NCBI GenBank assembly: GCA_935421215.2
Contig: OW285237.1
Coordinates: forward strand, 1,860,001-1,924,000
Direction: 5' to 3'
DNA length: 64,000 nucleotides
DNA from: Melolontha melolontha
Lineage: Eukaryota; Arthropoda; Insecta; Coleoptera; Scarabaeidae
Made by a program: the position numbers and the translations under genes. This document shows positions 1-10,695 of this stretch, piece after piece (within the stretch, counting starts at the first letter, position 1; each line of letters starts with the position of its first letter). The notes under the pieces are model-generated. The model had not been told where the DNA came from and made no database searches. It worked only from the letters and a program-made list of their open reading frames with translations.

Positions 1-1720
1 AACTTTTTCTAAGAAGAGGTAAGAAAAGGTTGACGTGTCCGAACATATCCCTCCCCAGAGACGTAGATATGTTCGGACACGTTCACAAAAATATTAATAG
101 TGAACCTGTATTTGTGTTCTTCACACCAGATTTTTAATAATATTTTATATTATTAAAAATACCTTTGTATTATACAAAACTGGTTGAGTTTACCTACTCA
201 TGTATGTTTCAATTATTCTGATAAATTATATAATGTTTCAATACATTTTATATTTTTTACGTTTCTTTAATAATATTGCTACCAAATACGGGGCAAGTAT
301 TTTACAAAACTGGGATTAATTACAAGCCATTAAATCTAATAACGAATGTATTTTTGTTAAAATATAAGAGAAAGTATTAAATTTCAGTTTTAGGAAATAA
401 ATGGATACCGACATTGTTAGTGGAATGGATTTTACGAACAAAATAACAGAATATTTAGGTAAATATCTGGTAGAATTTGATATATACACGTTTTAATATT
501 ATTATCATTAAGGAGCTCATCAACGTAGCATTCGAATTACTTTCCTTGTGCGTCAAAGGGCAGTAATTTATTGCGGAACCTATGATTTTGCTTAATACGT
601 GAGTTGAACGAGCAAGCAAGTTGGCGGAAGCTATTATTTAAATATTTTTTCTTTACTGCGTGCGAAAATAATTTGTTACCTTCACGTTGCAGTAATTCAT
701 TCATAAATTATACCCAATTTTGTTTTTGTAATTATAAAAATAAACGTTAACTTAGGGTTTGTTAATAATATAGTAAAGATGAAATTATTGTCTACAATAT
801 ATCGCTTTTTTTGTATATTTATTGCAATATATATAATTTAGTAAATACGTACAAGTCGAGACGGTATAAAAAACGGCAGTTTGATTTAAAATTGCGCTCA
901 AAAACACTAAAGAAAGTCCCAATTGAAGTACTCCTATAGTTTTACTCGTACACAGAGAAAGATAGACACAGTGGCCAGAAAAATGCGGATACGCGTCAGG
1001 TAGATCGATTATATGACTAATTTTGAGTCGGTAATCCTAATTCAAAAAATGGTTCGTCCTTCGTTAAGTCACATGAACTGCTACTTAATAACTTACGAAA
1101 AGAATTTTACTTTTTAAAAAGTTTATTAAGACAATTTTTTGACAACTAAATACGTCTGACCGATTTGAGGTCTGTATAAGAAGTGTCTTTACAATTTTAT
1201 AAATCTATAAAACTCTTAAAACTAGAATAGTAATCGCATTGATAAGTTTATCAATGAACGTGCCGTTTCCCGGTTGACGGTGATCTTCTCACGGGAACGA
1301 CCTTGCGTCGACATGTAACTTGCTTAAAAGATATGTCAATTTGTCAGCACTGAATCAGACAATTATTTATCGATATTAATAGTAGAAAACTTTTTGTTAG
1401 TAGTAGCTGTGTAGTGTTCCACCGTTTATGATAAATAACAATACATTTGCTTATCTTTTACATTATTTTATTTCACTTATTAATTACACTTGTTTCTTAT
1501 ACTATTCTTAATAATACTTATATTTTTATATACATATATTAAAATAACTATATTTGAAATAGAGTATCGACATTGGTTTTTGTATTTGATTTTTGATTTT
1601 CTTATGATTTAATTTGTTTAGTTTAACGTATCAACTTAGATGTATATAGTTCAGACTTCGACTAAATTCAAAGTGCGTGCCTTTGTGTGTATCGCAATGA
1701 AGGATAAGAGAAGATAGGTA
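1..1720. other. AT-rich stretch, no gene recognised
   Basis: I see no coding potential, RNA gene or recognisable element here apart from the short hairpin at 33-82. The sequence is strongly AT-rich with many short A/T runs. A short GC-richer patch near 1255-1320 was read in all frames and gave no product I recognise. Confidence 0.6.
33..82. repeat. 17-bp perfect inverted repeat (hairpin)
   Basis: Positions 33-49 (ACGTGTCCGAACATATC) are exactly reverse-complementary to 66-82, with a 16-nt loop. As RNA or extruded DNA it would form a 17-bp stem. Nothing around it identifies it; it may be the end of a small foldback element cut by the window start. Confidence 0.85.
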
Positions 1721-3671
1721 CCGTATGTGTTAAATATCATTAGGCATAGAGAATCAACGTATGAGTACATACAATGTATACGTACATGAGAAAGCCAGTC
1801 CAATGCCAGCGAAGACCGCGACGACCGACGATTGTCTCCGATACCGATTGACTGGAAATTTTGCATTCAGTCTAGCTGCGGCCGTTACAGTTTGAAAGCA
1901 TACAATAAAATTAATGTATAATAGCTCTTTATACACCCACTGAAAAGCTTCAGTTAGTAAAATGGTTTTATGCTGGCAAGTCTGCAATGGAGTGCATGAA
2001 TTTGTTTGCGCTGATTTTTGCAGACCGTTCTGTACCTTGCAGACAAACAATTTATAATATTATAAATATTTGAAATTTGTTTCTGTCTCAATAACTGTAC
2101 GAAACTGTACGAAATGCAAACCAAGAGAGGTATCACCACAAAAAATTGAAGAAAATTGAGGAAAGAGAACGGCGTGATGTATTAATTTGTAGTATTGTGG
2201 AAATTGATAACACGAGATCTACTAGAAGTGCTGCCGAGGAATTGGGTACAAGTAACACAACTATATCACGTATTTGGAAACGTAATGGTTTAAAATGTTT
2301 CAAATATTCGAAAACTCAAGAAATATTTCCCGAGGACAATTTCCGGAGAATGGAGTTTTGTCAAGACGTTATGGAAAAGATACAATCGAGATGAAAATTT
2401 CGTTAAAAATATTCTCTTCACCGATGAATCAACTTTTCCATTACACGGAAAGCACAATCACTCTGTTCTTCGATATTGGGCTTCGGAAAATCAACACCGG
2501 TATTTTGCACATCGCAGTCAGTATCCTCAAAAACTGAACGTTTGGGGAGGTATTTTAGGTGACCATTCTATAGGCCCCTATTTTATTGATGGTATATTAA
2601 ATGCCGACAAGTATCTCGAAGTACTGAAAAATCAAATACCCATTCAAAACATTGGAATAAATCAAGAAATCGTTTGGTTTCAACATGATGGCTGTCCAGC
2701 ACATAATGCAGTGAGGGTAAAGGAATTTCTAGGAAATACTTTTCCTGACCGTCTTATTACTGGAACAGGAAACATTAAATGGCCCCCGCGATCTCCTGAT
2801 CTATCTCCAAATGATTTCTTTTTGTGGGGATATCTAAAAAATATTGTTTATACTCATGAAGCTGTAAAACAGAAAATCTAGTTGCCTTGAGAGAAAAAAT
2901 AACAGGCTACAAATTCATTAACTGCCGACATGTTAGCAAATGTAAGAGCTAATTTTTACGACCGCCTAGGACAATGTCTTGCTGTGCAAGGAGTTTTTGA
3001 ACCTCTTGTATAATTTATTATAATTTGTAGAATGCTTTTTTATTTATTTTATTAGGATTATTCTTTAATTTTATTAGAATTACGCTTTTGTTTATGCGAC
3101 GCACCGCAGCTTAAAAATTTCCTGCATCTACTGAAAGAAATAAGAAAAGCAAATCCCTTGCAATTCGTAAATGTTATTTTAGAAAGCATTACAAGTACCT
3201 ATGTCGATGGTCAAATGATTACTGCTAACTTGTATTTGCGAAACAATCGGAGACAATCGTTGCCGGCAGTCGCGGTCTTCGCCGGCATTGGATCGGCTTT
3301 TCCATATACATACCGTGTGCCCAACGTCGTGCGATCGATGGATATATAAGTAATGACTGGCCAACTGCAAGTATATTGGCCTTGCTTGAACACAATGACC
3401 GACTGATAGGAATATTCAATGTGTTAGAGAGAGATTATTTTATTCGTTCTTAGATCGTATGTAGAATGTGTTGGATAAAGAAAGGGAACGCCCGTACAGT
3501 TAGACAGTAGAACCCAATTGAATATACTCTCTCAACCCTAACCACATAAACTCGCTATTCGTCTTCGTCTTACTACATTGTGGTAGATCAATCACTTCCC
3601 GGCGTTCGTACGGTATACATAGTATGTACTCATACGTATTCCCTATGCCTTATGATATTTGACACATGCGG
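1721..3671 (+). mobile_element. DD41D IS630/Tc1-mariner-type element with long inverted ends
   Basis: The outer ends are inverted copies: the left begins after TA (1719-1720) with CCGTATGTGTTAAATATCAT, and the right reads as its diverged reverse complement and ends just before TA (3672-3673). A further inverted block matches 1771-1860 with 3243-3310. The central part codes for a broken transposase. The right arm carries about 300 bp (roughly 3302-3607) that the left arm lacks, so the arms are unequal. TA flanks and a DDE transposase are the hallmarks of IS630/Tc1-mariner; exact ends are inferred from the inverted match. Confidence 0.75.
2146..3011 (+). pseudogene. DD41D transposase, frameshifted
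   Basis: This encodes a transposase that would cut and paste its element at TA sites. The N-terminal part shows an HTH-like run (RSAAEELGTSNTTISRIWKR). After a frameshift near 2392 the catalytic core follows: FTDESTF (first Asp), QHDGCPAHN (second Asp) and SPDLSPNDFFLWGYLK (third Asp). I count 41 residues between the second and third Asp, hence DD41D. Further frameshifts fall near 2878 and 2907, and the reading resumes to end LAVQGVFEPLV just before a stop near 3009. All three catalytic Asp survive, so decay is recent to moderate. The start is unclear because no good ATG lies before residue 1. Confidence 0.85.
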
Positions 3672-3673
3672 TA

Positions 3674-4079
3674 TATGCATGAACCTAGATAAATAATGTA
3701 TTAATCCGTGTAAATTTCATAAGAAATCATAAGCACCATTCTTTATTCATTGATATATTTACATATGAAGTGAATAGTTTTCCGACAATCTCCGTATATA
3801 ATAAATTTAATTGAGCATAATTCGCTTCCTACGTATAGCTCTTTGATAGATTAATTTGATTTGTTCTTGTATTGTTTAAATTCTCACGTTTTATCAGCCC
3901 ATAACTGTTATTTGTTGGAAATATATGAAAAACTTAATTATAGTTAATTAAGACCTAGATATTGAAAATGGAACGTAAGCGTTACCATCTAAATGAGAAG
4001 TTAGGAGAAGCCAATACGCGTATAAATATATAAATAACTATATTAAATATAAGAAATTATAAATCCGTAAAGAAAATAG
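3674..4079. other. AT-rich stretch, no gene recognised
   Basis: No reading frame or repeat that I can identify. It separates the DD41D element from the next dispersed repeat. Confidence 0.5.
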
Positions 4080-4553
4080 ATCTGTGACAAATGACCTTCG
4101 TTATTTAAAGAAAAAACGCGAAAACCCCATTTTCTTCTTTTACCTGTAGCACCGACATTTGGCCTTGTAGAGAAAAAATAAAAACACATCCTCGTGGCCA
4201 TTTCTAAACCTCTATCCAGTGGTGTACTCTAAATTTTTATACGACGTTTCGTTTCTTTCTGGCCATCATCAACTATCTAATTTCTTATAGGCGCCATATT
4301 GGATTTAGACATCTTCAGAAAGAGTCTTTTTTTTAAATTTCAACCATGTACCATATGCTGACTAAAGTTTTTGACATTAGGTTTTATTTGAAAGAATAAA
4401 TTATAAGATTAAATAAGGTAGCCTTTGGAATTTCAATCTGTCAAACATTTCATTTATTGTTCATTAATAATACAAAATTGTCATACACTAACGAAGAGAA
4501 ACGAGATATGATAAGTATTTTTTATTCTTTGAAACGAAATTCAACAGTAGTGA
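4080..4553 (-). repeat. Dispersed repeat with degenerate hammerhead-like motif, copy 1
   Basis: This block is the reverse complement of 52643-53110 with scattered differences and small indels. Shared landmarks are the segment beginning CACTACTGTTGAATTTCG on the minus strand and a motif TTGATGATGGCCAGAAAGAA followed by ACGAAACGTCG. That motif has the spacing of a hammerhead core (TGATGA...GAAAC) but has lost C3 and a paired stem II. No protein is encoded. It lies just 3' of the transposase relic at 4609-5600 but is not part of it, because the second copy has different neighbours. Confidence 0.7.
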
Positions 4554-4608
4554 GTACAAGATAACAAAAACATTAATAAAAATACATAGAAAAGTAAACA
4601 ATAAACAA

Positions 4609-5600
4609 TTACAGTAAATGTTCAATTATCTGGCCCTCTTCGGTAATGCACAATTGGGCACGCCTTCTGGCATTTTGTACTGCCCTTTGTATAGTTCTTC
4701 TAGAAACTGCATCGAAGGCATTCTGAAGTCTGTCTCGTAATTCTTCAATGTTTTGTGGCGCATCTACTATACAAATATTATTTTTAACATATCCCCATAA
4801 AAAAAAATCTAGCGGACTTAAATCAGGTGATCTCGCAGGCCATTCAACAACTCCCCTATTTCCAATCCAACGGTTTGCAAACTCTTGATTTAAGAAATTT
4901 CTAACAACAGCTGCATTGTGTGCTGGTGCGCCATCTTGTTGCCACCATAAATATTGTAATTGATTTAATGGGATATTGTCGTCAAGATAGTCAGATACGT
5001 ATGTACGTAAAATGTTTAAATATCTTTCTCCATTTAAATGTTCTTCATACATAACTGGTCCTAAGAGACGATTTGCCAAAATACCCATCCAAACGTTTAT
5101 TCCAAAACGATGTTGTGGTCTTCTAGCCCTGTTTTGTCGGGGATTTTGTACTGCCTAATAGTGCTCCGTGTTTCTGTTGAACATTCCAGAATTTGTAAAT
5201 TTTGTTTCATCTGACCAGATGATTTTGCTTAAAAAATTTTCGTCATTTTCTATCCTTCCCATTAACCAATTACAATATTCTAGCCTTCTCAAATTATCTC
5301 CAGGCAGTAAAGAGTGACTAACATGGATCCTGTATGGTTTAAACCTACTTTTATGTAAAGTTCTCCAAACTCTGGACTGGCACAAATTTAATTCTGACGC
5401 TACTTCGCGTGTAGAAATTGATGGATTATTATTTATCTATAAAAATACAAGATTAACATGAAATTTTGAAAACACGCTTTTAATTTACCATTTGTAAAAT
5501 ATCTTGTCGATTTTCATTTAAATTCCTGTTATCTTGACCATTACGCGGCTAAACGATCCATTCTCAACCAAATTTCTGTCGAGATCTAGAAAAATGGTAC
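4609..5600 (-). pseudogene. DD41D transposase with an intron and one nonsense codon
   Basis: On the minus strand the frame runs from about 5385 to 4609 with one in-frame stop (TAG at 5157-5155, in the place of the usual Trp in YWAVQNP). Motifs are WSDETKF (first Asp), QQDGAPAHN (second Asp) and SPDLSPLDFFLWGY (third Asp, 41 residues later), ending GQIIEHLL. Upstream the frame is joined across a 52-nt GT-AG intron (5437-5488) to a 5' exon that contains a further frameshift near 5540. The 5' end is lost at about 5620, where hAT-related sequence begins. All catalytic residues are intact. Confidence 0.85.
5437..5488 (-). other. Spliceosomal intron inside the DD41D transposase
   Basis: Reading the minus strand, CAAATG is followed by GTAAATTAAAAGC, then a T-rich tract and TTTTTATAG, and then ATAAATAATAATCC. 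Removing the 52 nt joins two coding frames as ...DILQM-INNNPSISTREV..., which reads straight into the HTH part of the transposase. Inferred from frame continuity; there is no transcript evidence. Confidence 0.6.
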
Positions 5601-5627
5601 GATGAGGCTGTTGTCGTTCTGGATATA

Positions 5628-6345
5628 ATTGAGAGTAGCTCTTTACAGGGAAAAAAATCCATCTTTGTCACTACCTCCCTCTCCAGTAATAACTAAGTAG
5701 GGAATATGGTTGGAAGCTACTAGTTTTTATACAGAGAATTTCGATAGTTTACGAAATTTCGTTACATGTTTAAATGACGATTCTCGAAGTACTCGTATTT
5801 CTGAGTGCAAGGAACTAATACAAATTCCAAATTTAAAAAATCAGTTGTACTATCTTCAGCAACACTTTGTAAATTTGCCAAAACTAATTACTTATTTTGA
5901 AAAACGAAATCTCAAATTAAATGATGGATTAACCACATTAGATGTGGCTATTAATTAATTATTTGAAAAATATTCCATGTGACTTCGGATGTGGCATTCA
6001 GCAAAAGTTAGATGCAATTTTCAATAGAAATCCAGATTTAATAACATTGTGGCAATTGTGTATGGGGGGGGGGGGGGGACAATGCCTCAAAATGTAACTG
6101 CTAATACGCCGAAATAATAGAATATTTCCAGTATGCACCTATAACCAATTGCGATGTAGAAAAAGAGGTTTTTTAATCTACATGAATGTATTTCATTCAA
6201 AGAGAACAAATTTTACAGATAAAGTATTGCTAGTTAATATTACTCGTAATACTCCTTTACCCAACTTGAACTATAAAATGAACAAATAAAAATGTATTTC
6301 GTATTTTATAGATGAACACCCGTTTGTTTTCCAATTAACAGTTAA
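5628..6345 (+). pseudogene. hAT transposase fragment, C-terminal part, decayed
   Basis: The stretch is a diverged copy of the C-terminal half of the hAT at 40147-41363. The readable section (5710-5958) gives EATSFYTENFDSLRNFVT and later NDGLTTLDVAIN, against EATSYYAENFDSLKHFVT and NDGLTTLDVAVN in the better copy. After 5958 it is frameshifted, and a run of 15 G (6064-6078) replaces the GGAGACAATT of the paralogue. The C-terminal dimerisation motif is reduced to CDVEKEV, where the better copy has CDVERTF. The first half of the gene is missing: the copy begins abruptly at 5628 beside the DD41D relic. Confidence 0.75.
6064..6078 (+). repeat. Run of 15 G
   Basis: A 15-nt guanine homopolymer in an otherwise A/T-rich relic. 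The paralogous sequence near 41144 has TATGGAGACAATTCC at this place, so the run is an expansion or an assembly artefact in this copy. Confidence 0.8.
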
Positions 6346-6620
6346 AACAATGAAGAAAAGAAACTAACTCACCGTACTTTTATGTTACGAAATATAAAAT
6401 AAATGATTAAAACCCCTCACCCCGCTATCTACGCCCATGTAGAAAGGAATTTAACTATAATATTGAAGTAATTGCGTCACAATTCAACGATAAAAAACAG
6501 ATGTGCGGTTAACCGAATAAACAGTGCTATTGAATAACTCCGTGTTGTACTTAGCGATGTTATAGACTATTTATGTGGTCCATTGTAATTTCGGCCAGGT
6601 GCGTGCGGTCTCTAAACATA
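6346..6620 (-). repeat. hAT 5' flank, inverted; empty site for family Y
   Basis: It matches 35511-35749 plus 38091-38140, and in part the reverse complement of 39700-39830, which lie upstream of hAT transposases of the same family. In this copy GTTATAGACTATTTATGTGG is uninterrupted, whereas the 35.7-kb copy has a 2338-bp insertion at this point. The block follows the C-terminal hAT fragment in opposite orientation, so this locus is itself rearranged. Confidence 0.7.
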
Positions 6621-6649
6621 ATACTTGAGGAAACACATGCGTTATGAAT

Positions 6650-7782
6650 ATGTTATACAATAATCGTAGACATACACACATGTCTTATTATAAAACAAGG
6701 ATGCCAGATACAAATAAATTTGAACCAATTTTATCATTTCTTGCGCGTCTCGATTATCTCTGGACTTATTTGCAAACATTTAAGGTACGCGTTTTTGCGT
6801 ATCTTAAATGTGATGCGGTAAACAAAAATCAACTGTTTTTTTTTGGGACATCGGATACCGCAGGGTGTTAGTTATGTAAAATTTCACCATAAAGCAGAAA
6901 ATGACCTTGGATCACCCACACTTTGTTTGCTACGAAGTGTTGTGCGTTATATTGAAATATATCAATGTCGAGATATGCTCTTAATGTTACTTCAAAATGT
7001 TGCGTATGTTTAGAAACACCTCAAAATTTCCATGTCAGAAAATGTGTGTTTCGTGGTGTTATCTAATTTCAAATTTGCATATTAAGAAATCTACCATTTC
7101 ACGTTATTGTGTAATACAAAATTTCTCTTTAAACAGCTCTAATGATAGAAACCCATTTATAAAGAAAAATAGATCTCTTACTCCTCTTGCCTTTAATATA
7201 ACTGAAAATATTAAGAAAGGAATTTAGAATGTTCAAAGTTCGATTCAGCATTATTAATACAAGATATTTATTCCCGACCAATTTAGCTTTTATTTCACGG
7301 CAAATACCGTGGTTGAATAAGTTATGATCGTTTAGTTTATGGGACGTTATTGTAAGCTTACTATCACTACATTGGGAATAGTTTACGTGCGAAACTTGCA
7401 TTAAAGTTATCGAACGTGTTGAATAAATCGTATAAATATTAAAATACACGGCACTAGACGACCACATAACGTTAAAATACCTTCGCGGGCATATCCATTC
7501 TCCGAACCATTGGAAGGATGCGTGTGTAAGGTACAACAGGCACGTATCCCATTAACTTGCTTCGAAATTGAATAACAATTTCGAAGAAATGGATGTATCG
7601 ATCTGGTTTTAATGTCTTCGCGTGATTGTAGTAATTACAAAAAAGTGTCATATTTTAATTATCATTGGCAGTTATATTTAGTATCAATTATTTATATACC
7701 TTAATTTACCTTATTACCGTTTTTATTTATAATCTAAAGTGTCTGCCAATAAGAACATCAGAACTTTGTTCAACATAGGACA
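6650..7782. other. No gene recognised
   Basis: Open frames occur on both strands, the longest being 135 codons on the minus strand at 7129-7536. Their composition looks like translated AT-rich noise, and no domain or motif is visible. I treat the stretch as noncoding. Confidence 0.5.
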
Positions 7783-7790
7783 TAATAAAG

Positions 7791-9195
7791 CACGGATGCA
7801 CAGACTTATAGGGAACAGGGGCCACTCGACAAAATTATAAACCAAGGACGGGCCACTACAAAGAATACTTATTAACACAAATATTTTTATTTTGAAATAG
7901 TATGAATTACTACAGATGATAAAAATAAAAGAACATTCAAAAATGTTTGTTGTAATAATGTAATTTTGTAATTTGTAATAATGTAATATTTCATGTTTTA
8001 TTATTTTGATGCATGACATTGCATTGACCTAACAATTTTGTTTATGTTTGGCTCCACATTACTTGTCGCCACACGTAAAATTGCTTACAGATTTTCATTT
8101 GCCAGACGGTTTCGATTTTTTGTTTTGTTAAGTTTCATCACTGAAAACGTTTGCTCACAAATATACGTCGGTCCAAATAAGCTTGCGCATTTCAATGCAT
8201 TTATTCGCAACTCTTTATAAGCGGTTTTGTCAACGCAACGGTAAAACTTTACATCTTTCGGACACATTTTTTTTTGCGGCGATATCTAAACACTGCTTAA
8301 CAAACTCACCATCTTCAAAAGGCCGATAAGTTTTCGCTATTATTCGAGATATTTCAAAGCTAACTTCAGTAGCAGTTTCAGCATCTTGTATTGGTTTTGT
8401 AAACATAGCTTGCTGGCTTATTAGTTCCCTTTGTAAAGTGAAAATTTTTTGCGTTCGATTTTTGCCAGTTAATTTGGTAAAAGTATGATGCTGGGTTTCA
8501 CAATGTCTTTTCACATTATATTCCTTTGGAATAGAAACACTACTCTTGCATATTAAACAGACACTTTTGTTATGCGATGAAATAAAAAAGTATTTTTCGG
8601 TCCAAATATCTTGAAACTGTCGATTTTCATCTTCAACCTTACGACTACGTTTTTTACTGGGGCCTGGTTTATCCGTATCAAAATTGATATTATATTGTTA
8701 CGTAGGTAGATGCCAAGTTCGAACGACGAAATATTTATTCTTCACAGATTACAATTCAAACAATATAACGTTCGCTTGTCCGTAGTTAAAACTTAACTGC
8801 CCCGATAGCGGGCGATGCGTTGTATTTATACGAGTTACCTAGCATCGAGAACCTACCACATTGTTCGGGGATAATACCGACGTGTTTCGCGAATCTTCGA
8901 GTAATCTAGTTGGTTCGACAGATTTCTAGTCTCGTAACAATATGCTTGGAACGACGAGGAGCATACCTGTCCTACCTAGTAAACCTGAACAAGAAAGTAG
9001 TAGGTACTTAAAGATACATATCTTACTAACAATTACAAAAGTTAGAATAAAATAAAAAGTTAAGAAAGATTGATTTGAATGGATTTTTACCTACTTTTGT
9101 AGTTTTTCGAACAATTTTTAAAATTCGTTGGCGAGCCCCATAAATATCGACAGTGGGCCGCATGCGGCCCGCGGGCCGCGGTATGTGCATCGCTG
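7791..9195 (-). mobile_element. hAT element, internally deleted (GTF2IRD2-like family)
   Basis: The left end CACGGATGCACAGAC and the right end ...TGTGCATCGCTG form the short hAT-type inverted terminus (CA-SGGATGCACA). An 8-bp target duplication flanks them: TAATAAAG (7783-7790) and CAATAAAG (9196-9203), 7 of 8 identical. The element is the reverse complement of the ends of the longer copy at 19031-21576, but lacks roughly 1.1 kb of the transposase middle. The right end is unusually GC-rich (GGCCGCATGCGGCCCGCGGG region). This is the structure of a non-autonomous derivative. Confidence 0.85.
8085..8700 (-). pseudogene. hAT transposase remnant, N- and C-termini joined by deletion
   Basis: Reading down the minus strand from about 8700, the protein starts near GPSKKRSRKVEDENRQF and shows a zinc-finger-like CLIC ... 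KRHCETQHH. It continues through MFTKPIQDAETATEVSFEIS to AAKK near 8270. A break then jumps to FYRCVDKTAYKELRINALKC and the dimerisation segment CEQTFSVMKLNKTKNRNRLA. The residues between, including both catalytic Asp, are missing. The N-terminal zinc finger is better preserved here than in the longer copy at 19.5 kb, which has lost part of it. Confidence 0.85.
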
Positions 9196-9274
9196 CAATA
9201 AAGATTACAAATAATTTTTCATTAATTTTTATTTTATTTTGAAGAGCAATCAATGACATTATGTTTTCAATATA

Positions 9275-10395
9275 AATCATTTAAATGACACAACATATTT
9301 TTGCTGACATAAATGGATTCTGGTGGCCCAATTTTTGATTATCTTTTCATTCATATCAGATGGTAAATCTTGAATTGTGCGTGTGATGTTGGCATGGCTT
9401 ATTCCCGTACCATTGAGACTTGAGATAACCCCATACAGAAAACTCCAAGGGTGACAGATCGAAGATCTAGGCGGCCAGTTTATATTTCCATTTCTGGAAA
9501 TGAGTGCTAATTGTGGTATCTGTAAGGAGAGCTTTATTCCTGAGAATGAAATATCGTGCGATTTGTGCAAGGCAGCTATCCATACGACTTACAGTGATCT
9601 TTCGGGAATTGAAATCCAATGCTTAAGAAATAGGGCACGTAAATTGATTTACTATTGTCCAACTTGTAGTGACTTTAAGTTGCAACTTACGAAGTTGAAC
9701 GAACTATAATCGTTTGTTGTCTCATTACAAACAGAAATGCAGGCTTTGAAATCCCGTGATTCTAAGACTTCTGCTGCGCCAATCGAATTGATGGATTCTC
9801 TCATAATTGATATGGCGCGGGATATAACTGAGAGGAGAAAAACGGAAAAGTAATTTAATAATTTCAATTTGCCAGAGCTGGAGAAAAGTTCCAGAGTCGA
9901 CTAGGTTGCCGACGATACAACTTCGGTAAATGAAATATTCACCCGCCCAGAAAATTTTTCACACAACAATTCGATGGTCTCGTGAGATGTGTGACATGTG
10001 GCACTGTCTTGTTGAAAGAAACTATTGTTCAAGTCAATATGTACCAGTTGCGGTCACAAACATTCTGTTAACAATCATATAGCTTTTACCATTAACAGTA
10101 ATGTGATTTCCATGTTAGTCTTCAAAAATATAGGGGCCAATTACTCCATGAATCCAGAAACCGCACCAAACAGTGGTTTTCTTAGATCGGAGAGACAATT
10201 GGTGAATCACTTGAGCATTATCATCAGCCAAAATCCTTCATTCGAAAATATAATTTTTGAACTAAAATTCGAATCGACTTCCAACTGTTCTAGAACCCAA
10301 GCCACGAAACTTCGACGCACACGATAATCAGCAGACTTGAGATCTTGAGTAATCTGAGTTTTATAAGCTTTTAAATGAAAAACGTGATGCAAAAA
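9275..10395 (-). pseudogene. Tc1/IS630-type transposase relic, split by a LINE fragment
   Basis: From about 10390 down the minus strand the frame reads HLKAYKTQITQDLKSADYRV, then VLEQLEVDSNFSSKIIFSNE, where the first catalytic Asp is replaced by Asn. Frameshifted pieces follow, including FFQQDSATCHTSHETIELLC (second Asp). At about 9960 this is interrupted; the remaining part resumes at about 9495 as ISRNGNINWPPRSS and runs to about 9280 (IHLCQQ). The third acidic motif is scrambled (SSICHPWSFLYG). The intervening 9497-9950 belongs to a different element on the other strand. Confidence 0.75.
9497..9950 (+). pseudogene. Non-LTR retrotransposon ORF1 fragment with PHD finger
   Basis: ATG at 9500 opens a 69-residue frame whose cysteines form a PHD-like finger: CGIC, CDLC, a His in AAIHTTY and a final CPTC. 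One expected ligand position appears as Tyr. After a frameshift at about 9706, frame-shifted reading gives LQTEMQALKSRDSKTSAAPI and then a charged segment ending IFNLPELEKSS-like, typical of coiled coil plus RNA-binding linker in ORF1 proteins of CR1/Jockey-type LINEs. There is no reverse transcriptase. It sits inside the minus-strand transposase relic. Confidence 0.6.
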
Positions 10396-10695
10396 TCACC
10401 ACATAGTCAAAAAAATAATCACAAGATGCACCACTATTAATAGAAATTCGGTTAGTTGAAAAAAATTAAAAATAACCTTGTTAGACAAGAAAAAAATTGT
10501 ATTTGTAATCAAATAAATAAAAATGCTATATGCCAAAACAGTTTCGACACCATGTGTTACGAGGATGGTCTGAAATGTTCTCAGCCTCACTCATAGATGG
10601 CAACACTACTCGCCCGTTTTTTTCCCTTATATCGGTACAATTGTTAGCAGATGCCATGTGAAATTGCAAGTCATTCTAACCAGCGGTTAGTGACG
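10396..10695. other. No gene recognised
   Basis: Probably the 5' untranslated side of the transposase relic that reads leftwards from about 10390. No terminal inverted repeat could be paired with confidence. Confidence 0.4.

Noticed and set aside
7129..7536. 135-codon minus-strand frame
   Set aside because: No motif, composition typical of translated AT-rich noise, and no support from neighbours.
9500..9709. Host PHD-finger gene
   Set aside because: A zinc ligand is missing, the frame breaks after 69 residues, and downstream sequence fits a LINE ORF1.
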